From NCBI GenBank assembly GCA_937899715.1, contig CALCNX010000049.1:62001-126000 (forward strand): DNA of 64,000 nt, given 5' to 3'. Every line of letters starts with the position of its first letter. Position 1 is the stretch's first letter. The notes under the pieces were generated by a model. It saw only the letters and a list, made by a program, of their open reading frames with translations, had not been told where the DNA came from and searched no databases. Position numbers and translations under genes: made by a program. The DNA is from an uncultured bacterium (lineage in GTDB: Bacteria; Bacteroidota; Ignavibacteria; Kapaibacteriales; UBA4661). Positions 13,944 to 23,799 of the stretch are shown in pieces.

Positions 13944-14789
13944 ATGGCTTGGTTTTTTCGACCCAAAACATCGCTTGCCGAACGTTCGCAAGTAACGACC
14001 AATATGCCCGACGGCTTATGGACGAAATGCGACCAATGCGCTGAAATTATTTACAAAAAACAGCTTGAAGAAGCGCTTTACACCTGCCCTAAATGCAGTA
14101 ACCACTTTCGCATTTCTACGCACGAATACATTGACGTTATCTTTGATGAAGGCAGCTTTGTGGAAACGCATAGGAATGTGCGCTCGGCTGACCCGTTGGA
14201 ATTTGTTGACACAAAGCCCTACACCAAGCGTCTGCAAGAAGCATACGCAAAGACAGATGTTGCCGATGCCCTCACCACAGGCTATGGCACGATTGAGCAG
14301 CGTAAAATCTCATTTGCCAGCATGAATTTTAATTTCGTCGGCGGTAGTATGGGGTCGGTCGTTGGGGAAAAATTTGCCCGCGCAGCAAACCTTTCGTTGG
14401 TAGAACGAATCCCAATGGTATCCATATCCGCTTCCGGTGGCGCACGGATGCAAGAAGCAGCACTTTCGCTGATGCAGATGGCAAAAACGAGCGCAAAATT
14501 GGCGCAGCTCTCGGAGGCAGGTATTCCGTATATTTCTATCATTACCGACCCCACCACGGGCGGCGTGAGCGCTTCATTTGCAATGCTTGGCGATTTGAAT
14601 ATTGCCGAACCCGGCGCTCTCATTGGCTTTGCCGGACCACGCGTGATAGAGCAGACCATTCGTAAAAAACTGCCCGAAGGCTTCCAAAGTTCAGAATTTG
14701 TGCTTGAGCACGGCTTTTTGGACATGATTGTTCATCGCAAAGAACTCCGCAAAACGTTATCACAAGTGCTTGGTCTCTTGTGTGACTAA
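13944..14789 (+). CDS. accD: Acetyl-CoA carboxylase carboxyltransferase subunit beta
   Basis: A 281-residue subunit of acetyl-CoA carboxylase, which transfers carboxyl from biotin to acetyl-CoA to make malonyl-CoA for fatty acid synthesis. The N-terminal zinc ribbon has four cysteines, C29, C32, C48 and C51. The carboxyltransferase core shows 'FMNFNFVGGSMGSVVGEK'-type text, 'SASGGARMQE' and 'DPTTGGVSASFAMLGDLNIAEPGALIGFAGPRV'. Full length for the family. It works with accA, which is not in the window. The 189-bp gap upstream holds no clear feature. Confidence 0.95.
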   Translation: MAWFFRPKTSLAERSQVTTNMPDGLWTKCDQCAEIIYKKQLEEALYTCPKCSNHFRISTHEYIDVIFDEGSFVETHRNVRSADPLEFVDTKPYTKRLQEAYAKTDVADALTTGYGTIEQRKISFASMNFNFVGGSMGSVVGEKFARAANLSLVERIPMVSISASGGARMQEAALSLMQMAKTSAKLAQLSEAGIPYISIITDPTTGGVSASFAMLGDLNIAEPGALIGFAGPRVIEQTIRKKLPEGFQSSEFVLEHGFLDMIVHRKELRKTLSQVLGLLCD

Positions 14790-14820
14790 TGTGATGTTGT
14801 ATTTTCATTTTGAACGCACT

Positions 14821-15420
14821 ATGACCCTCTACCGTTGTCGCTTGAATCTTTATTTGATACTGCTTGTTGCTGCAATACTGCTTTCTGGCAATCTTTCCGC
14901 CGCAAGTCAGGCATCGGACTCGGTTTCTGCGCAGACAAAGACCAAAAAATCGCAAAAGATTGGTAATACCTCACGCAAATCTGCAAAAGATTCCGTTCAA
15001 TACGAAGCCTATCGTGGGATGTGGTATGGTCTGTATTTCCCGCTTGGCTGGCTTGTTCGCCCGTCGCTCAGGGGAAATCGGGGTGAGGACGATAGTGTAT
15101 TTTTTACCGCGCCGGACAGCACGGCTGAATTTTATGTCTATTGCCCGCGTTATAGCGGCAACCCTACGGATATTGAATTGAACCGTGCGACAGAAGAGCA
15201 GGTTAGTCAGACGATTGAAGAAAAAGATGGCGTTCGTATTCGCACCGTTCGCATCAAAGCCAAAGATGGCTCTTATATACGAATCTTTGAAGACACCGTC
15301 GCTTTTATAGTGGGACGACGCTTGGTGTATGGTTTTAAGTTTCGAGATGCCTCTGCTCTTAAAAAATATGACCCGGTGTATGTCTATTTCAAATCATCGT
15401 TCCGTAAATTTGTGGATTGA
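14821..15420 (+). CDS. Predicted secreted protein of unknown function
   Basis: A 199-residue protein with a signal peptide (MTLYRCRLNLYLILLVAAIL, cleavage near LSAAS), a basic Ser/Lys-rich linker (about 35-60) and a folded domain with 'MWYGLYFPLGWLVRPSL' and 'SVFFTAPDSTAEFYVYCPRY' then 'VRIRTVRIKAKDGSYIRIFE'. The domain looks alternately beta and aromatic-rich. The frame extends back to 14728 inside accD, but the ATG at 14821 begins the signal peptide. The family is not recognised. It sits between accD and a PhoD-like phosphatase, all on the plus strand. Confidence 0.6.
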   Translation: MTLYRCRLNLYLILLVAAILLSGNLSAASQASDSVSAQTKTKKSQKIGNTSRKSAKDSVQYEAYRGMWYGLYFPLGWLVRPSLRGNRGEDDSVFFTAPDSTAEFYVYCPRYSGNPTDIELNRATEEQVSQTIEEKDGVRIRTVRIKAKDGSYIRIFEDTVAFIVGRRLVYGFKFRDASALKKYDPVYVYFKSSFRKFVD

Positions 15421-15504
15421 TAGAGCTTTCTACGATTTGAATACCGCTTATTATCGCATTATTACGGCATAATCACTACTATATTCCTTTCTAACATTAC
15501 CGCT

Positions 15505-16848
15505 ATGAGCTTTGTTCGATGTATTCTTGTCGTGCTTGCTGTGGGGATTATGTTGTTTAGCACCGCTTTTGCTCAAAGCCCGGACTCCCTCCTGCAATCC
15601 GGTCCAATGCTCGGTTACGCGCAAATGCGTGAAGTTGCTCTTTGGGTGCAGACGAAGCAATCTGCTCGCGTAAAATTTGTCTATTACGAAACCACCAATG
15701 CTTCCGTCCGCCATGAAACGGACGAAGTAGTAACAATGAAAAATGATGCCTACACCGCTCATCTCATCGCCACCGAACTAGAACCGGGACGCAAATATAC
15801 TTACGAACTCTTCATCAATGGTAAAAAGGTGAATCGTCCCTATCCTCTGGAATTTCAAACACTCAAGCTCTGGCAGTGGCGCGGTGATCCGCCTACCTTC
15901 AAGATTGCTTTGGGAAGCTGCACCTACGTCAATCAGCCTCCATATGAACGTCCTGACCGCCTCTATGGTAGCGACTATGAGATTTTCAAGGCTTTGCACA
16001 GCAAACGCCCCGACGCAATGCTCTGGCTCGGTGATAATGTCTATACCCGCGAAGTAGATTGGAGCTCGCGCTCCGGTGTTCTGAAGCGTTATACACACAC
16101 GCGCTCTTTGCCCGATATGCAGCCGTTTCTTGCTTCTACACACAACTACGCGATTTTGGATGACCATGATTATGGTCCCAATGATGCCGACCGCTCATTC
16201 TGGGGCAAAGACTATACAATGGATGCTTTTAAGCTCTTTTGGGCGAATCCAAGTTATGGGGTGATGGGCAAAACAAGTTGCGTGACACAGTTCGAGTGGG
16301 GCGACGCAGAATTTTTCTTTTTGGACAACCGCACATTTCGCTCGCCCAACAACCGTAAAACAGGCACTCGTGAGATGCTCAGTGATTGGCAAGTGCAATG
16401 GCTTATTGATGCACTCGTGACGAGCCGCGCAACGTTCAAGATTGTGGCTGTCGGCGGTCAAGTATTGAACCCGCTTCCAGTCTATGAAAATTATTCAACG
16501 TATCCCGACGAGCGCCAGAAAGTTTTGGATTTGATTGAGAAGGAGGGCATCAAGGGCGTGATTTTTGTAACGGGAGACCGTCATCATACGGAACTGAATA
16601 AATTGGAGCGAAAAGGTACATACCCGCTTTACGATTTTACAATTTCCTCCCTTACGGCGGGTACAAACCCCGGCGCTGCGAACGAAGCAAATCCCTTGCG
16701 CGTCCCGGGCACATTCACGGCTGAACATAATTTTGCCGTATTCGAGTTTAGCGGTGCACTCAAAGACCGAACGCTCAAATGCAGTGTCTATAATCCAACG
16801 GGGAAGGAAATTTGGACATATAGCATCAACAGCAAAGACCTTCGATAA
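15505..16848 (+). CDS. PhoD-like alkaline phosphatase / phosphodiesterase
   Basis: A 447-residue secreted phosphoesterase. Signal peptide at 1-24 (cleaved after TAFAQ). A fibronectin-like N-terminal domain (about 28-115) precedes the metallophosphatase core with 'IALGSCTYVNQPPYERP', 'DAMLWLGDNVYTRE', 'ILDDHDYGPNDADRSFWGKD', 'DNRTFRSPNN' and 'GVIFVTGDRHHTELN', which carry the expected metal-binding Asp, Asn and His residues. PhoD enzymes are Ca/Fe-dependent and hydrolyse phosphodiesters and monoesters in the periplasm. No twin-arginine motif is visible in the signal peptide, unlike Bacillus PhoD, so Sec export is likely. It is convergent with the TPR histidine kinase. Confidence 0.88.
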   Translation: MSFVRCILVVLAVGIMLFSTAFAQSPDSLLQSGPMLGYAQMREVALWVQTKQSARVKFVYYETTNASVRHETDEVVTMKNDAYTAHLIATELEPGRKYTYELFINGKKVNRPYPLEFQTLKLWQWRGDPPTFKIALGSCTYVNQPPYERPDRLYGSDYEIFKALHSKRPDAMLWLGDNVYTREVDWSSRSGVLKRYTHTRSLPDMQPFLASTHNYAILDDHDYGPNDADRSFWGKDYTMDAFKLFWANPSYGVMGKTSCVTQFEWGDAEFFFLDNRTFRSPNNRKTGTREMLSDWQVQWLIDALVTSRATFKIVAVGGQVLNPLPVYENYSTYPDERQKVLDLIEKEGIKGVIFVTGDRHHTELNKLERKGTYPLYDFTISSLTAGTNPGAANEANPLRVPGTFTAEHNFAVFEFSGALKDRTLKCSVYNPTGKEIWTYSINSKDLR

Positions 16849-16875
16849 GGTTGTATCGGAGGCACGCGAATTTCG

Positions 16876-18978
16876 TTAAAGAATGGCATCACCTTTGGGG
16901 AGCAGCACCACAAATGTTGCTCCCTTGCCATATTCGCTTTCGACCCATACTTTGCCGCTCATCCCCTCGACCATCTTTTTCACAATAGATAGCCCTAACC
17001 CCGTTGAGTGCTCGCCGCCAGTAGGCTTTGCAGAGAGACGTGTAAATTTGCCGAAGAGTTTTTCTTTGTCCTCCTCTGTCAGCCCCGGACCTTCATCCTG
17101 AATTTCGATACGCACGTACTCTTGTGAAGGTGCAAGCAGAGTGCCGCGCGGTGTGGAATCGTTCAGCAGAGCCTCGTAATCATCCAAGACACGTACCCAT
17201 ACATTATTGCCGTAGGGTGAGTATTTGACGGCATTGGAAAGAAGATTGTCCAATATTTGTAGCGTGGCGTTTTTATCGGCGTAAGCGACCAAGGTGTAGC
17301 GCTCTAAGCCTTCTGTGTTCTGGTTTTGCTCAAAATGGAGCGTAATTTCTTTTGCCTGTGCGCGTCCTCTGTAATTATTGACCACATTTTCCGCAAGCGA
17401 AGCAATTTCAAACACGGAGAAGTTAAAGCGTAACGTTCCTTGCTCTATGGCACTTACGTCCAAGAGAGTTGTAATCAGTTCAAACATTCGCTCGGAAACA
17501 GTGTAAATATCACCTGAAAATTCGACAATCTCGCCTTTCGTCAGCGTTTCCACGTCGTCACGAAGCAGTTTTGAGAGCATACGGATATTCGAGACGGGGT
17601 TCTTGAGATCGTGAGCAACGATGCCAAGAATCTCATTTTTCTCCCGATTTAACTCGGCAAGCTCATAATTACGCTGGTGAACTGATTCAATCGATGTTTG
17701 TAATTCTGTATTGGTCAACTCAATTTCTGTTGCTTGTTTCTCCAAAATAGATTGCTGGCGCAAAATCTCGTCATTCGTGCGTTTGAGCTCGTCTTCTGAG
17801 CGCTTTTTCAGACGATAGCGATTCGCAATAAGAAGCGCCAGCACGACCAACAACCCAACACCCGCTAACAGGGAATTCCGCAGGAGCGACAGCCGTTTAA
17901 TTTGAGCCTCTTGTTTGGAGGATTCCAACTGCATTTGGAGATTCATCGTGTTATTCTGCATTTCGGCAGATAACAAGGAATCACGCAAGGCAGAATATTG
18001 CTTGTAGTAGTAGAGTGCGCTGTCATAGCGCTTCGCACTATCGTAAATTTCTGACAGCACGATATAGGAAGTTTTAAGCTCTTCGCGGAAGCCAAATTCT
18101 TGGGCAATAGATTCTGCGCGTAGTGCATACTGCAAGGCAGAATCGGCACGCCCTAGCCGACCATAACTCAATCCCAGCGTGTGCAATGCGCCCACCATGG
18201 ATCGGCGGTCTTGCGATTGCTGCGTAGCATCAAGGGCGAGCAGTGCGTACACTCTAGCATCTGCGTATGCTCGTTGCTGAACGTAGTATTCGCTAATATT
18301 CAACCATGCCCACGCAATGTTCGGGCTGCCCACTTCTTTGAATAATTTTTCAGTGTAAAGAAGCGTATCTAGTACATTATCAAATTTTTTCTGACGGATA
18401 TAGCAGACAGCAATATTATTCAGTACTGTCGCAATGCGTTCTTTGTTTTGCATGGAGCGATGAATTTCAAGCGCACGGCGGTAGCTTGTGAGTGCCTTTT
18501 CATATTTCTCCTGAGCGCGATAGATGTCACCAATAAGATTCGATGCGCTCGCAATACCCGGCAGATGTTCCGCTTGCTCGAAGGCTGATAAAGCCTGAAA
18601 TTGATAATCAAGTGCCATGTCGTACTTACCTTGATTCTCATAGACCTGACCAATACTGCGCAATGCGAAGCCCACACCAAGTTTATCATCCAACTTTTCC
18701 GCCAGCGTTTGTGCTTGTCGGGCGTACATGAACGAGGAATCAAGCGCTATGTAGCGATATTCACGCGAAAGGTTGTTCAGAATCTGCACACGCTCTTTGT
18801 CGGTGGCGGTGTTCAGCACAGATTTCAAGCTATCTATACGCGGCATACTGAGAGTAGATACGGCACTGCTAACAATCAGTATCCAAGAGCAAGCAACCAC
18901 CCGTACCGAAGAAAGAATCATCGGCGGGTGCATTTCAGTAAAGGCTTGAGAAAAGAAATTGTGATTGCTCATAGACAC
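16876..18978 (-). CDS. TPR-repeat sensor histidine kinase
   Basis: A 700-residue kinase. An N-terminal signal/anchor (about 18-45) leads into a periplasmic tetratricopeptide array (about 55-330; 'AFALRSIGQVYENQGKYDMALDY'-type units), a transmembrane helix (about 363-383), a coiled coil, then HisKA with the phospho-accepting H456 in GIVAHDLKNPVSN. The ATPase domain shows the N box 'LDNLLSNAVKYSPYG' and G boxes 'DEGPGLTEEDKEKLFGKF' and 'STGLGLSIVKKMVEG'. This architecture is common in Bacteroidota. The signal is unknown. No response regulator is adjacent, so it is an orphan kinase here. Confidence 0.9.
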   Translation of the reverse strand: MSMSNHNFFSQAFTEMHPPMILSSVRVVACSWILIVSSAVSTLSMPRIDSLKSVLNTATDKERVQILNNLSREYRYIALDSSFMYARQAQTLAEKLDDKLGVGFALRSIGQVYENQGKYDMALDYQFQALSAFEQAEHLPGIASASNLIGDIYRAQEKYEKALTSYRRALEIHRSMQNKERIATVLNNIAVCYIRQKKFDNVLDTLLYTEKLFKEVGSPNIAWAWLNISEYYVQQRAYADARVYALLALDATQQSQDRRSMVGALHTLGLSYGRLGRADSALQYALRAESIAQEFGFREELKTSYIVLSEIYDSAKRYDSALYYYKQYSALRDSLLSAEMQNNTMNLQMQLESSKQEAQIKRLSLLRNSLLAGVGLLVVLALLIANRYRLKKRSEDELKRTNDEILRQQSILEKQATEIELTNTELQTSIESVHQRNYELAELNREKNEILGIVAHDLKNPVSNIRMLSKLLRDDVETLTKGEIVEFSGDIYTVSERMFELITTLLDVSAIEQGTLRFNFSVFEIASLAENVVNNYRGRAQAKEITLHFEQNQNTEGLERYTLVAYADKNATLQILDNLLSNAVKYSPYGNNVWVRVLDDYEALLNDSTPRGTLLAPSQEYVRIEIQDEGPGLTEEDKEKLFGKFTRLSAKPTGGEHSTGLGLSIVKKMVEGMSGKVWVESEYGKGATFVVLLPKGDAIL

Positions 18979-19087
18979 AAGTAATAATCGCGTAGTACAG
19001 ACTGGCGGAAAACTGGGCAGTATCTTGACGTTTTGTGCTGAATCGGCGTGTGCGATAGAGTGCTTTTTGTACGATTATTTACAAATA

Positions 19088-21367
19088 CTATCGTACTTCA
19101 GCACCCGCTTCAATGCCCGATTTTTCGGGTGTCACAAGTGAAAGCGAGCCATCGGGCATATTGGCAGCGAGTAACATCCCTTGCGACTCTAAGCCCATTA
19201 GTTTCGCGGGCTTCAGATTAGCGACGATAGTAACAATTTTACCAACCATTTCCTCCGGTGTGTAGTATTTACCGATGCCCGCAAGGATTTGGCGCTTTTC
19301 CGTGCCGAGGTCAACTTGTAATTTCAGCAACTTATCCGACTTCGGAACACGCTCGGCTTCGAGGATTTTACCCGTGCGAAGCTGCACGTTTTTGAAATCA
19401 TCTATCGAAATCAGGTTACTTGTGGTTGCTGCTGGAGCAGGTGGTACGGAAGCGGCTGCTACTAGGACAGTCTTTGCAGATTGCAGTGGCTCGGTCGTAG
19501 AATTAGAAGTAGTCATTGGAAGAGATGGTTGTGATGACGCATTTGCGGGTGCTGCACCGAGCTTTGCCACTTGCCGTGCAACGACATCATCCTCAATTTT
19601 GCTAAACAAAATTTTGGGTTCTTGCAGCATAACGTTTTCGCCGACGAGCGGCAACACAAGCGACTGCCAGCTTTTTTCGCTCTTCTCCGCGTCCACAAGC
19701 GCCAGAAGCAATGCCGAAGAATGAGGCAAAATAGGCTCAAATGTTATACCGAGCGAGCGGATGAGCTGCGCACAGACGTAAAGCGTCTTTGCAGCTTCTG
19801 CGGGATTGTCTTTTATCGTTTTCCACGGCGCAGCATCGTTGAAATACTTATTGGCGGCGCGGGCAATGTTCATGGTCTCGCTCACCGCGTCACGGAAACG
19901 GAATGCGCGGTACCCGGTCTCAATCTTCCGTGCGCCAAGCGCAAGTGCCGCAATCATGCGCACATCGTCTGCCGAGAAGTAGTGCAGGTATTTGGCATGA
20001 AGCGCTTCGACAGCAGCATCGGCAGTTTCGGCATTGTAAGCGGCGATGTCGCCCGTGAGCAATTTCCACGCTTCGGGCAGTTTCGCAAGGTTTGCGGGGA
20101 GCGCCGGAACACGTCCTGCAAAATTTTTCTGCATAAACTGTGCCACGCGGTTGACGAAATTACCGAGAATAGCGGCAAGTTCATTATTAACACGGGCTTG
20201 GAAGTCGCGCCATGTGAAGTCCGCATCTTTATTTTCGGGCATATTCATTGCCAGCGTGTAGCGAAGTGCGTCCACGTGCTGCGGCTCAGGAAATTCTGCC
20301 AAATACTCCCGTAAGTCAATCGCCCAATTCCGCGATTTGGAGAACTTTTCGCCTTCCAAATTCAAAAACTCGTTTGCAGGAACATTCGTTGGAAGCACGT
20401 AATTACCGCGTGCCTGAAGCATTGCTGGAAACATAATAGTATGAAACACAATGTTATCCTTGCCCAAGAAAGCGATGTAGCGCATTTCGGCTTCAGTTTG
20501 CGTTTTGCCGTCGGGCAAAATCCACCAGTCTTTCCATTCGTCGGGTTGCCCCTTCAAAGCCGCCCATTCTTTCGTCGCCGAGATATAGCCCAAGACTGCA
20601 TCGAACCAGACGTAAATAACCTTGCCTTTTGCTTCGGCAAGCGGCACGGGAACGCCCCATGTCAGGTCGCGCGTGATGGCACGGTCGCTCAGTCCTTGCT
20701 TCAGCCACGAACGCGTTTGCTGCACGACGTTATCTTTCCACACAGCGCTATTGCTTGCGATGTACTCTTCCAGCATCGTTTGGAAATCGCCCAACTTGAA
20801 ATACCAATGCGTCGTGTTTTTTACTATCGGTGTTTTGCCGGAGACAAGACTGCGTGGGCTTTTGAGGTCGAGTTGGTTGTAGTATGCTCCGCATCGGTCG
20901 CACTGGTCGCCACGCGCTTTGTCGTAGCCGCAGTTTGGGCAGATTCCCTCCACGTAGCGGTCGGGTAGGAACATATTTGCATCGGCATCGTAAAACTGTG
21001 CTTCTTCTTTTTCCGCCATGAAGCCTTTTTCGAGCAAATCAAGAAAGAACTCTTGCGTGGTCTCAACGTGGCGTGGAATGGACGTGCGCGAGTATATGTC
21101 GAAGCTCATGCCAAACGCTTGCAAAGCCTCACTGTTTGCCGTGTGGTAGCGGTCAATAATATCTTTCGGAGCAACGCCTTCTTTTTCGGCAGCGATAGAA
21201 ATGGCAACGCCGTATTCATCCGAACCGCCGATATAGAGGACGTTCTCGTGGGCAAGACGCAAAAACCGCACGTATAAGTCGGCGGGCAAAAACGATCCGG
21301 CAACGTGTCCTAAATGCAGATAACCGTTTGCGTAGGGAAGAGCGGAAGTAACAAGTGTTCGTTTCAT
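19088..21367 (-). CDS. metG: Methionyl-tRNA synthetase
   Basis: A 759-residue class I synthetase that charges tRNA-Met. HLGH (18-21) is the HIGH motif and KFSKS (341-345) the KMSKS motif. A zinc knuckle 'CPNCGYDKARGDQCDRCGAYY' lies near residues 140-160. The anticodon-binding helical domain follows (about 380-560), then a Ser/Thr/Ala linker and a C-terminal tRNA-binding (Csaa-like OB) domain from about 650 with 'VQLRTGKILEAERVPKSDKL' and 'GIGKYYTPEEMVGK'. The long linker of about 60 residues is variable between species. It is monocistronic, with a 269-bp gap to the next plus-strand gene in which I see no clear gene. Confidence 0.96.
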   Translation of the reverse strand: MKRTLVTSALPYANGYLHLGHVAGSFLPADLYVRFLRLAHENVLYIGGSDEYGVAISIAAEKEGVAPKDIIDRYHTANSEALQAFGMSFDIYSRTSIPRHVETTQEFFLDLLEKGFMAEKEEAQFYDADANMFLPDRYVEGICPNCGYDKARGDQCDRCGAYYNQLDLKSPRSLVSGKTPIVKNTTHWYFKLGDFQTMLEEYIASNSAVWKDNVVQQTRSWLKQGLSDRAITRDLTWGVPVPLAEAKGKVIYVWFDAVLGYISATKEWAALKGQPDEWKDWWILPDGKTQTEAEMRYIAFLGKDNIVFHTIMFPAMLQARGNYVLPTNVPANEFLNLEGEKFSKSRNWAIDLREYLAEFPEPQHVDALRYTLAMNMPENKDADFTWRDFQARVNNELAAILGNFVNRVAQFMQKNFAGRVPALPANLAKLPEAWKLLTGDIAAYNAETADAAVEALHAKYLHYFSADDVRMIAALALGARKIETGYRAFRFRDAVSETMNIARAANKYFNDAAPWKTIKDNPAEAAKTLYVCAQLIRSLGITFEPILPHSSALLLALVDAEKSEKSWQSLVLPLVGENVMLQEPKILFSKIEDDVVARQVAKLGAAPANASSQPSLPMTTSNSTTEPLQSAKTVLVAAASVPPAPAATTSNLISIDDFKNVQLRTGKILEAERVPKSDKLLKLQVDLGTEKRQILAGIGKYYTPEEMVGKIVTIVANLKPAKLMGLESQGMLLAANMPDGSLSLVTPEKSGIEAGAEVR

Positions 21368-21636
21368 TCGTTGGGAGTAATCAGACTAAAAGTAATCTAT
21401 CCGACGATAGCAGAAGCGATAATCGGTTTCAAACACGTCAAAATACATATTTTCGTAAACTTTCCGCGATTTTTTCCAAAAAAAGTCCTGCACGGAGCCT
21501 ACAAAAATGATAGAACTTTGGAAAGAAACGGTTTTGACTAAAAAAAACGTACATTTGTAGAGTATCGGAGCGGGTCGTTATTGCGACGCGCTGGCTATTT
21601 GCCATAGAACGCCCCAGCAATCAACAACAAAACCGC

Positions 21637-22101
21637 ATGAATATTCTTTTCAGAACAAACGTCGAGCAGCCATATCAAGACGTTGCTGCCGGATTCACTC
21701 GTGAACTTTTTGAAAAACTTTCTCCAAAAAATCCAGCCATTACCCTGAAGCGCTTTGACGGCTGCAAGCAGGGCGACGAAGTGCATATCGAAATGACAAT
21801 CCCTATCCTTAATCGCACCGAAGAATGGATAAGCCGCATCGTGAAGGCAGGTGAAATCACGGGGCACGATACTTTTACCGATGAATGGTATTTCATAGAT
21901 GAGGGCACTAAGCTGCCATTTTTCTTGACGTACTGGCGGCACACGCATCGGGTCTTGCGGGCAGAAGGCGGCGCGGGAGCGGTGATTATTGACGACATCG
22001 AATACCGCACTCCATGGTACTTGCTGCCCATTATGTACCTTGTTCTATCGGGACAGTTCGCTGCGCGACAACCGATTTATAGAGAGGTCTTCAAAAAATG
22101 A
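21637..22101 (+). CDS. SRPBCC-family ligand-binding protein
   Basis: A 154-residue protein of the START/SRPBCC helix-grip fold. It opens MNILFRTNVEQPYQDVAAGF, has 'GDEVHIEMTIPIL' and 'EWISRIVKAGEI', and ends in 'DIEYRTPWYLLPIMYLVLSGQFAARQ', matching the long C-terminal helix of cell-division-inhibitor-like SRPBCC proteins in Bacteroidota. Ligand and partner are unknown. Its stop codon overlaps the start of the next gene in an ATGA, so the two are translationally coupled. Confidence 0.7.
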   Translation: MNILFRTNVEQPYQDVAAGFTRELFEKLSPKNPAITLKRFDGCKQGDEVHIEMTIPILNRTEEWISRIVKAGEITGHDTFTDEWYFIDEGTKLPFFLTYWRHTHRVLRAEGGAGAVIIDDIEYRTPWYLLPIMYLVLSGQFAARQPIYREVFKK

Positions 22102-23006
22102 AGCATTCGTCTATGAAACGCTTGTCTATGAAACGTCTTGACGTGAGCACTTTGCTTTTCCTTGCTCCGTGGGCGCTTACGCTGGTTGTCTTTTGGCTGT
22201 ATCCGCTTGGCTATGCGTTGTACTTGAGTTTCACGAAATACTACACGCTGCGCAATGAAGCGGTCTTCGTGGGATTGAGCAACTATGCGCATATCTTGCA
22301 TGATAGCTTTTTCTGGCAGGCATTTCAGAATACCGCGTTTTTCAGCTTCGGAACGATTCCCTTCACGACTGCTTTGGCATTGTTTCTAGCGGTGGTGCTT
22401 CATTCCACGCCGCGTTTGCAGGGGTTTTTCCGGGCGACGATGTTTTTGCCGTCAGTTACGTCGTTGATTGTACTGGCACTCATTTTTAGCAACATTTATG
22501 CCTCGGATGGCTATCTGACTGCCATTTGCCGCTTTCTGCACGTGCCCTTTCCCGTGCGTGGTTGGCTGCAAGACCAAGCAACAGCGCTGCCTAGTATTAT
22601 GGCAATGGATGTGCTGATTGCAAGCGGGTACTACATGGTGCTGTTCCTTGCCGCGCTGCAATCCATCCCGCACGACCTCTACGAAGTCGCAGCGCTCTCC
22701 GGCGCGACGGCGTGGCAGCAGTTTTGGCGTATCACCCTGCCGATGCTGCGCCCGACGGTGCTGTTTGTGCTTGTGGTCAACACCATTCGTGCATTTCAAA
22801 TTTTTGTGGAAATTTATGTGATGACGCGTGGCGGTCCTCTCGGCTCGACGACGACGCTCATATACTCCATTTATGCGAATGCCTTCGACAAATCCGATAT
22901 GATGGGCTATGCGTGTGCTTTGGCGTATATTGTGTTTGTGATTGTTTTGCTTTTTTCGCTGGCGCAAATGTGGCTCTTGCGGGCGAATAAAGCTGTTGGC
23001 GAGTGA
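22098..23006 (+). CDS. ABC transporter permease, MalF/UgpA type (orphan)
   Basis: A 302-residue inner-membrane permease with six helices. Helix 1 is 'LLFLAPWALTLVVFWLYPLGYALYL'. The EAA loop that contacts the ATPase is 'EVAALSGATAWQQFWRITLPMLRP' (about residues 200-223). The family imports sugars or glycerol-3-phosphate with a second permease (MalG type), a binding protein and an ATPase. None of these is in the neighbourhood, which is unusual. It overlaps the SRPBCC gene by four bases, so its co-expressed partner is a soluble ligand-binding-fold protein rather than transporter parts. Confidence 0.88.
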   Translation: MKHSSMKRLSMKRLDVSTLLFLAPWALTLVVFWLYPLGYALYLSFTKYYTLRNEAVFVGLSNYAHILHDSFFWQAFQNTAFFSFGTIPFTTALALFLAVVLHSTPRLQGFFRATMFLPSVTSLIVLALIFSNIYASDGYLTAICRFLHVPFPVRGWLQDQATALPSIMAMDVLIASGYYMVLFLAALQSIPHDLYEVAALSGATAWQQFWRITLPMLRPTVLFVLVVNTIRAFQIFVEIYVMTRGGPLGSTTTLIYSIYANAFDKSDMMGYACALAYIVFVIVLLFSLAQMWLLRANKAVGE

Positions 23007-23118
23007 AATTTTATTGGAGATGAACGATACCCTCCCCACAGGAATTTCTCACCTCGTACGTCCATTGGAAGGCTTATACACTTCTTTTGCTCTTCATCAC
23101 TTTTTATGATTTAGCTAT

Positions 23119-23709
23119 ATGGGTAACTTCGACCCGCGCGTTCTTTCGCACGCTTGCTTTCTGGCATTTATCTATGCACTCTTGGCGCTTGGCGCCTCGG
23201 CATATCGGCAAATTTTGGACGATTTCGCTGCGAAAAATGTCAAAATGGGTGAAGACCTTGACATTTCCTACGACCCATTTATGATGGTCATTTTGGGCGG
23301 GATTTTAGCGCTCACTGCGCTCTTTACGTGGATAGCACTGGCGTGGAACGAACCGAGAATTGAACTTTATGTTGTGCCGCTTTGCCTTCTCATCAATTTT
23401 ATGCAATTTTACTATCGGATGCACCAGCAGCGCCTCCAAATCAAGACACTTGGCTTGGTGGGGCGAACAATTTTTGAAGAAGGCTGGAGTGTTGTCAGTT
23501 ATGAAAATATCCACTTAGTGGAAGTGGAGCAGGACCCGATATGGGATACCGTCGTGATGTACTACACTGAGAAAGCCGACGCAACAGGCAAAGATGCAAA
23601 AGAATTTCGCCGCCGCATGACGCACTCAATGCGAAAAGTACTCTTGGAAGCACTAGCAACGCGCACAAGCGCAAAGATTTTTACGAAAGAATCGGGCAAA
23701 CAGTCGTAA
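23119..23709 (+). CDS. Hypothetical membrane protein
   Basis: A 196-residue protein with three predicted membrane helices: about 8-28, 54-75 and 82-98. The last two-thirds is soluble, with 'YRMHQQRLQIKTLGLVGRTIF' and an acidic/basic C-terminus. The layout (helices, then a small cytoplasmic domain with alternating strands 'SVVSYENIHLVEVEQD') recalls PH-like bacterial membrane proteins, but I do not recognise the family. It lies 112 bases after the permease and 90 bases before the AtuA-family gene. Confidence 0.55.
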   Translation: MGNFDPRVLSHACFLAFIYALLALGASAYRQILDDFAAKNVKMGEDLDISYDPFMMVILGGILALTALFTWIALAWNEPRIELYVVPLCLLINFMQFYYRMHQQRLQIKTLGLVGRTIFEEGWSVVSYENIHLVEVEQDPIWDTVVMYYTEKADATGKDAKEFRRRMTHSMRKVLLEALATRTSAKIFTKESGKQS

Positions 23710-23799
23710 TTTGGACGGGCAAGAATGAGAATAATTTCTCCGTGAATTAAAAAAATTAAAAACCCTTTGTGTGTTTCAATCATTTCTACTCGTATTTCC

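Noticed and set aside
21550..21557. TACATTTG matching the -7 box upstream of the SRPBCC gene
   Set aside because: No TTTG-like -33 box at 19-21 bases upstream, so the match alone is not enough to call a promoter.
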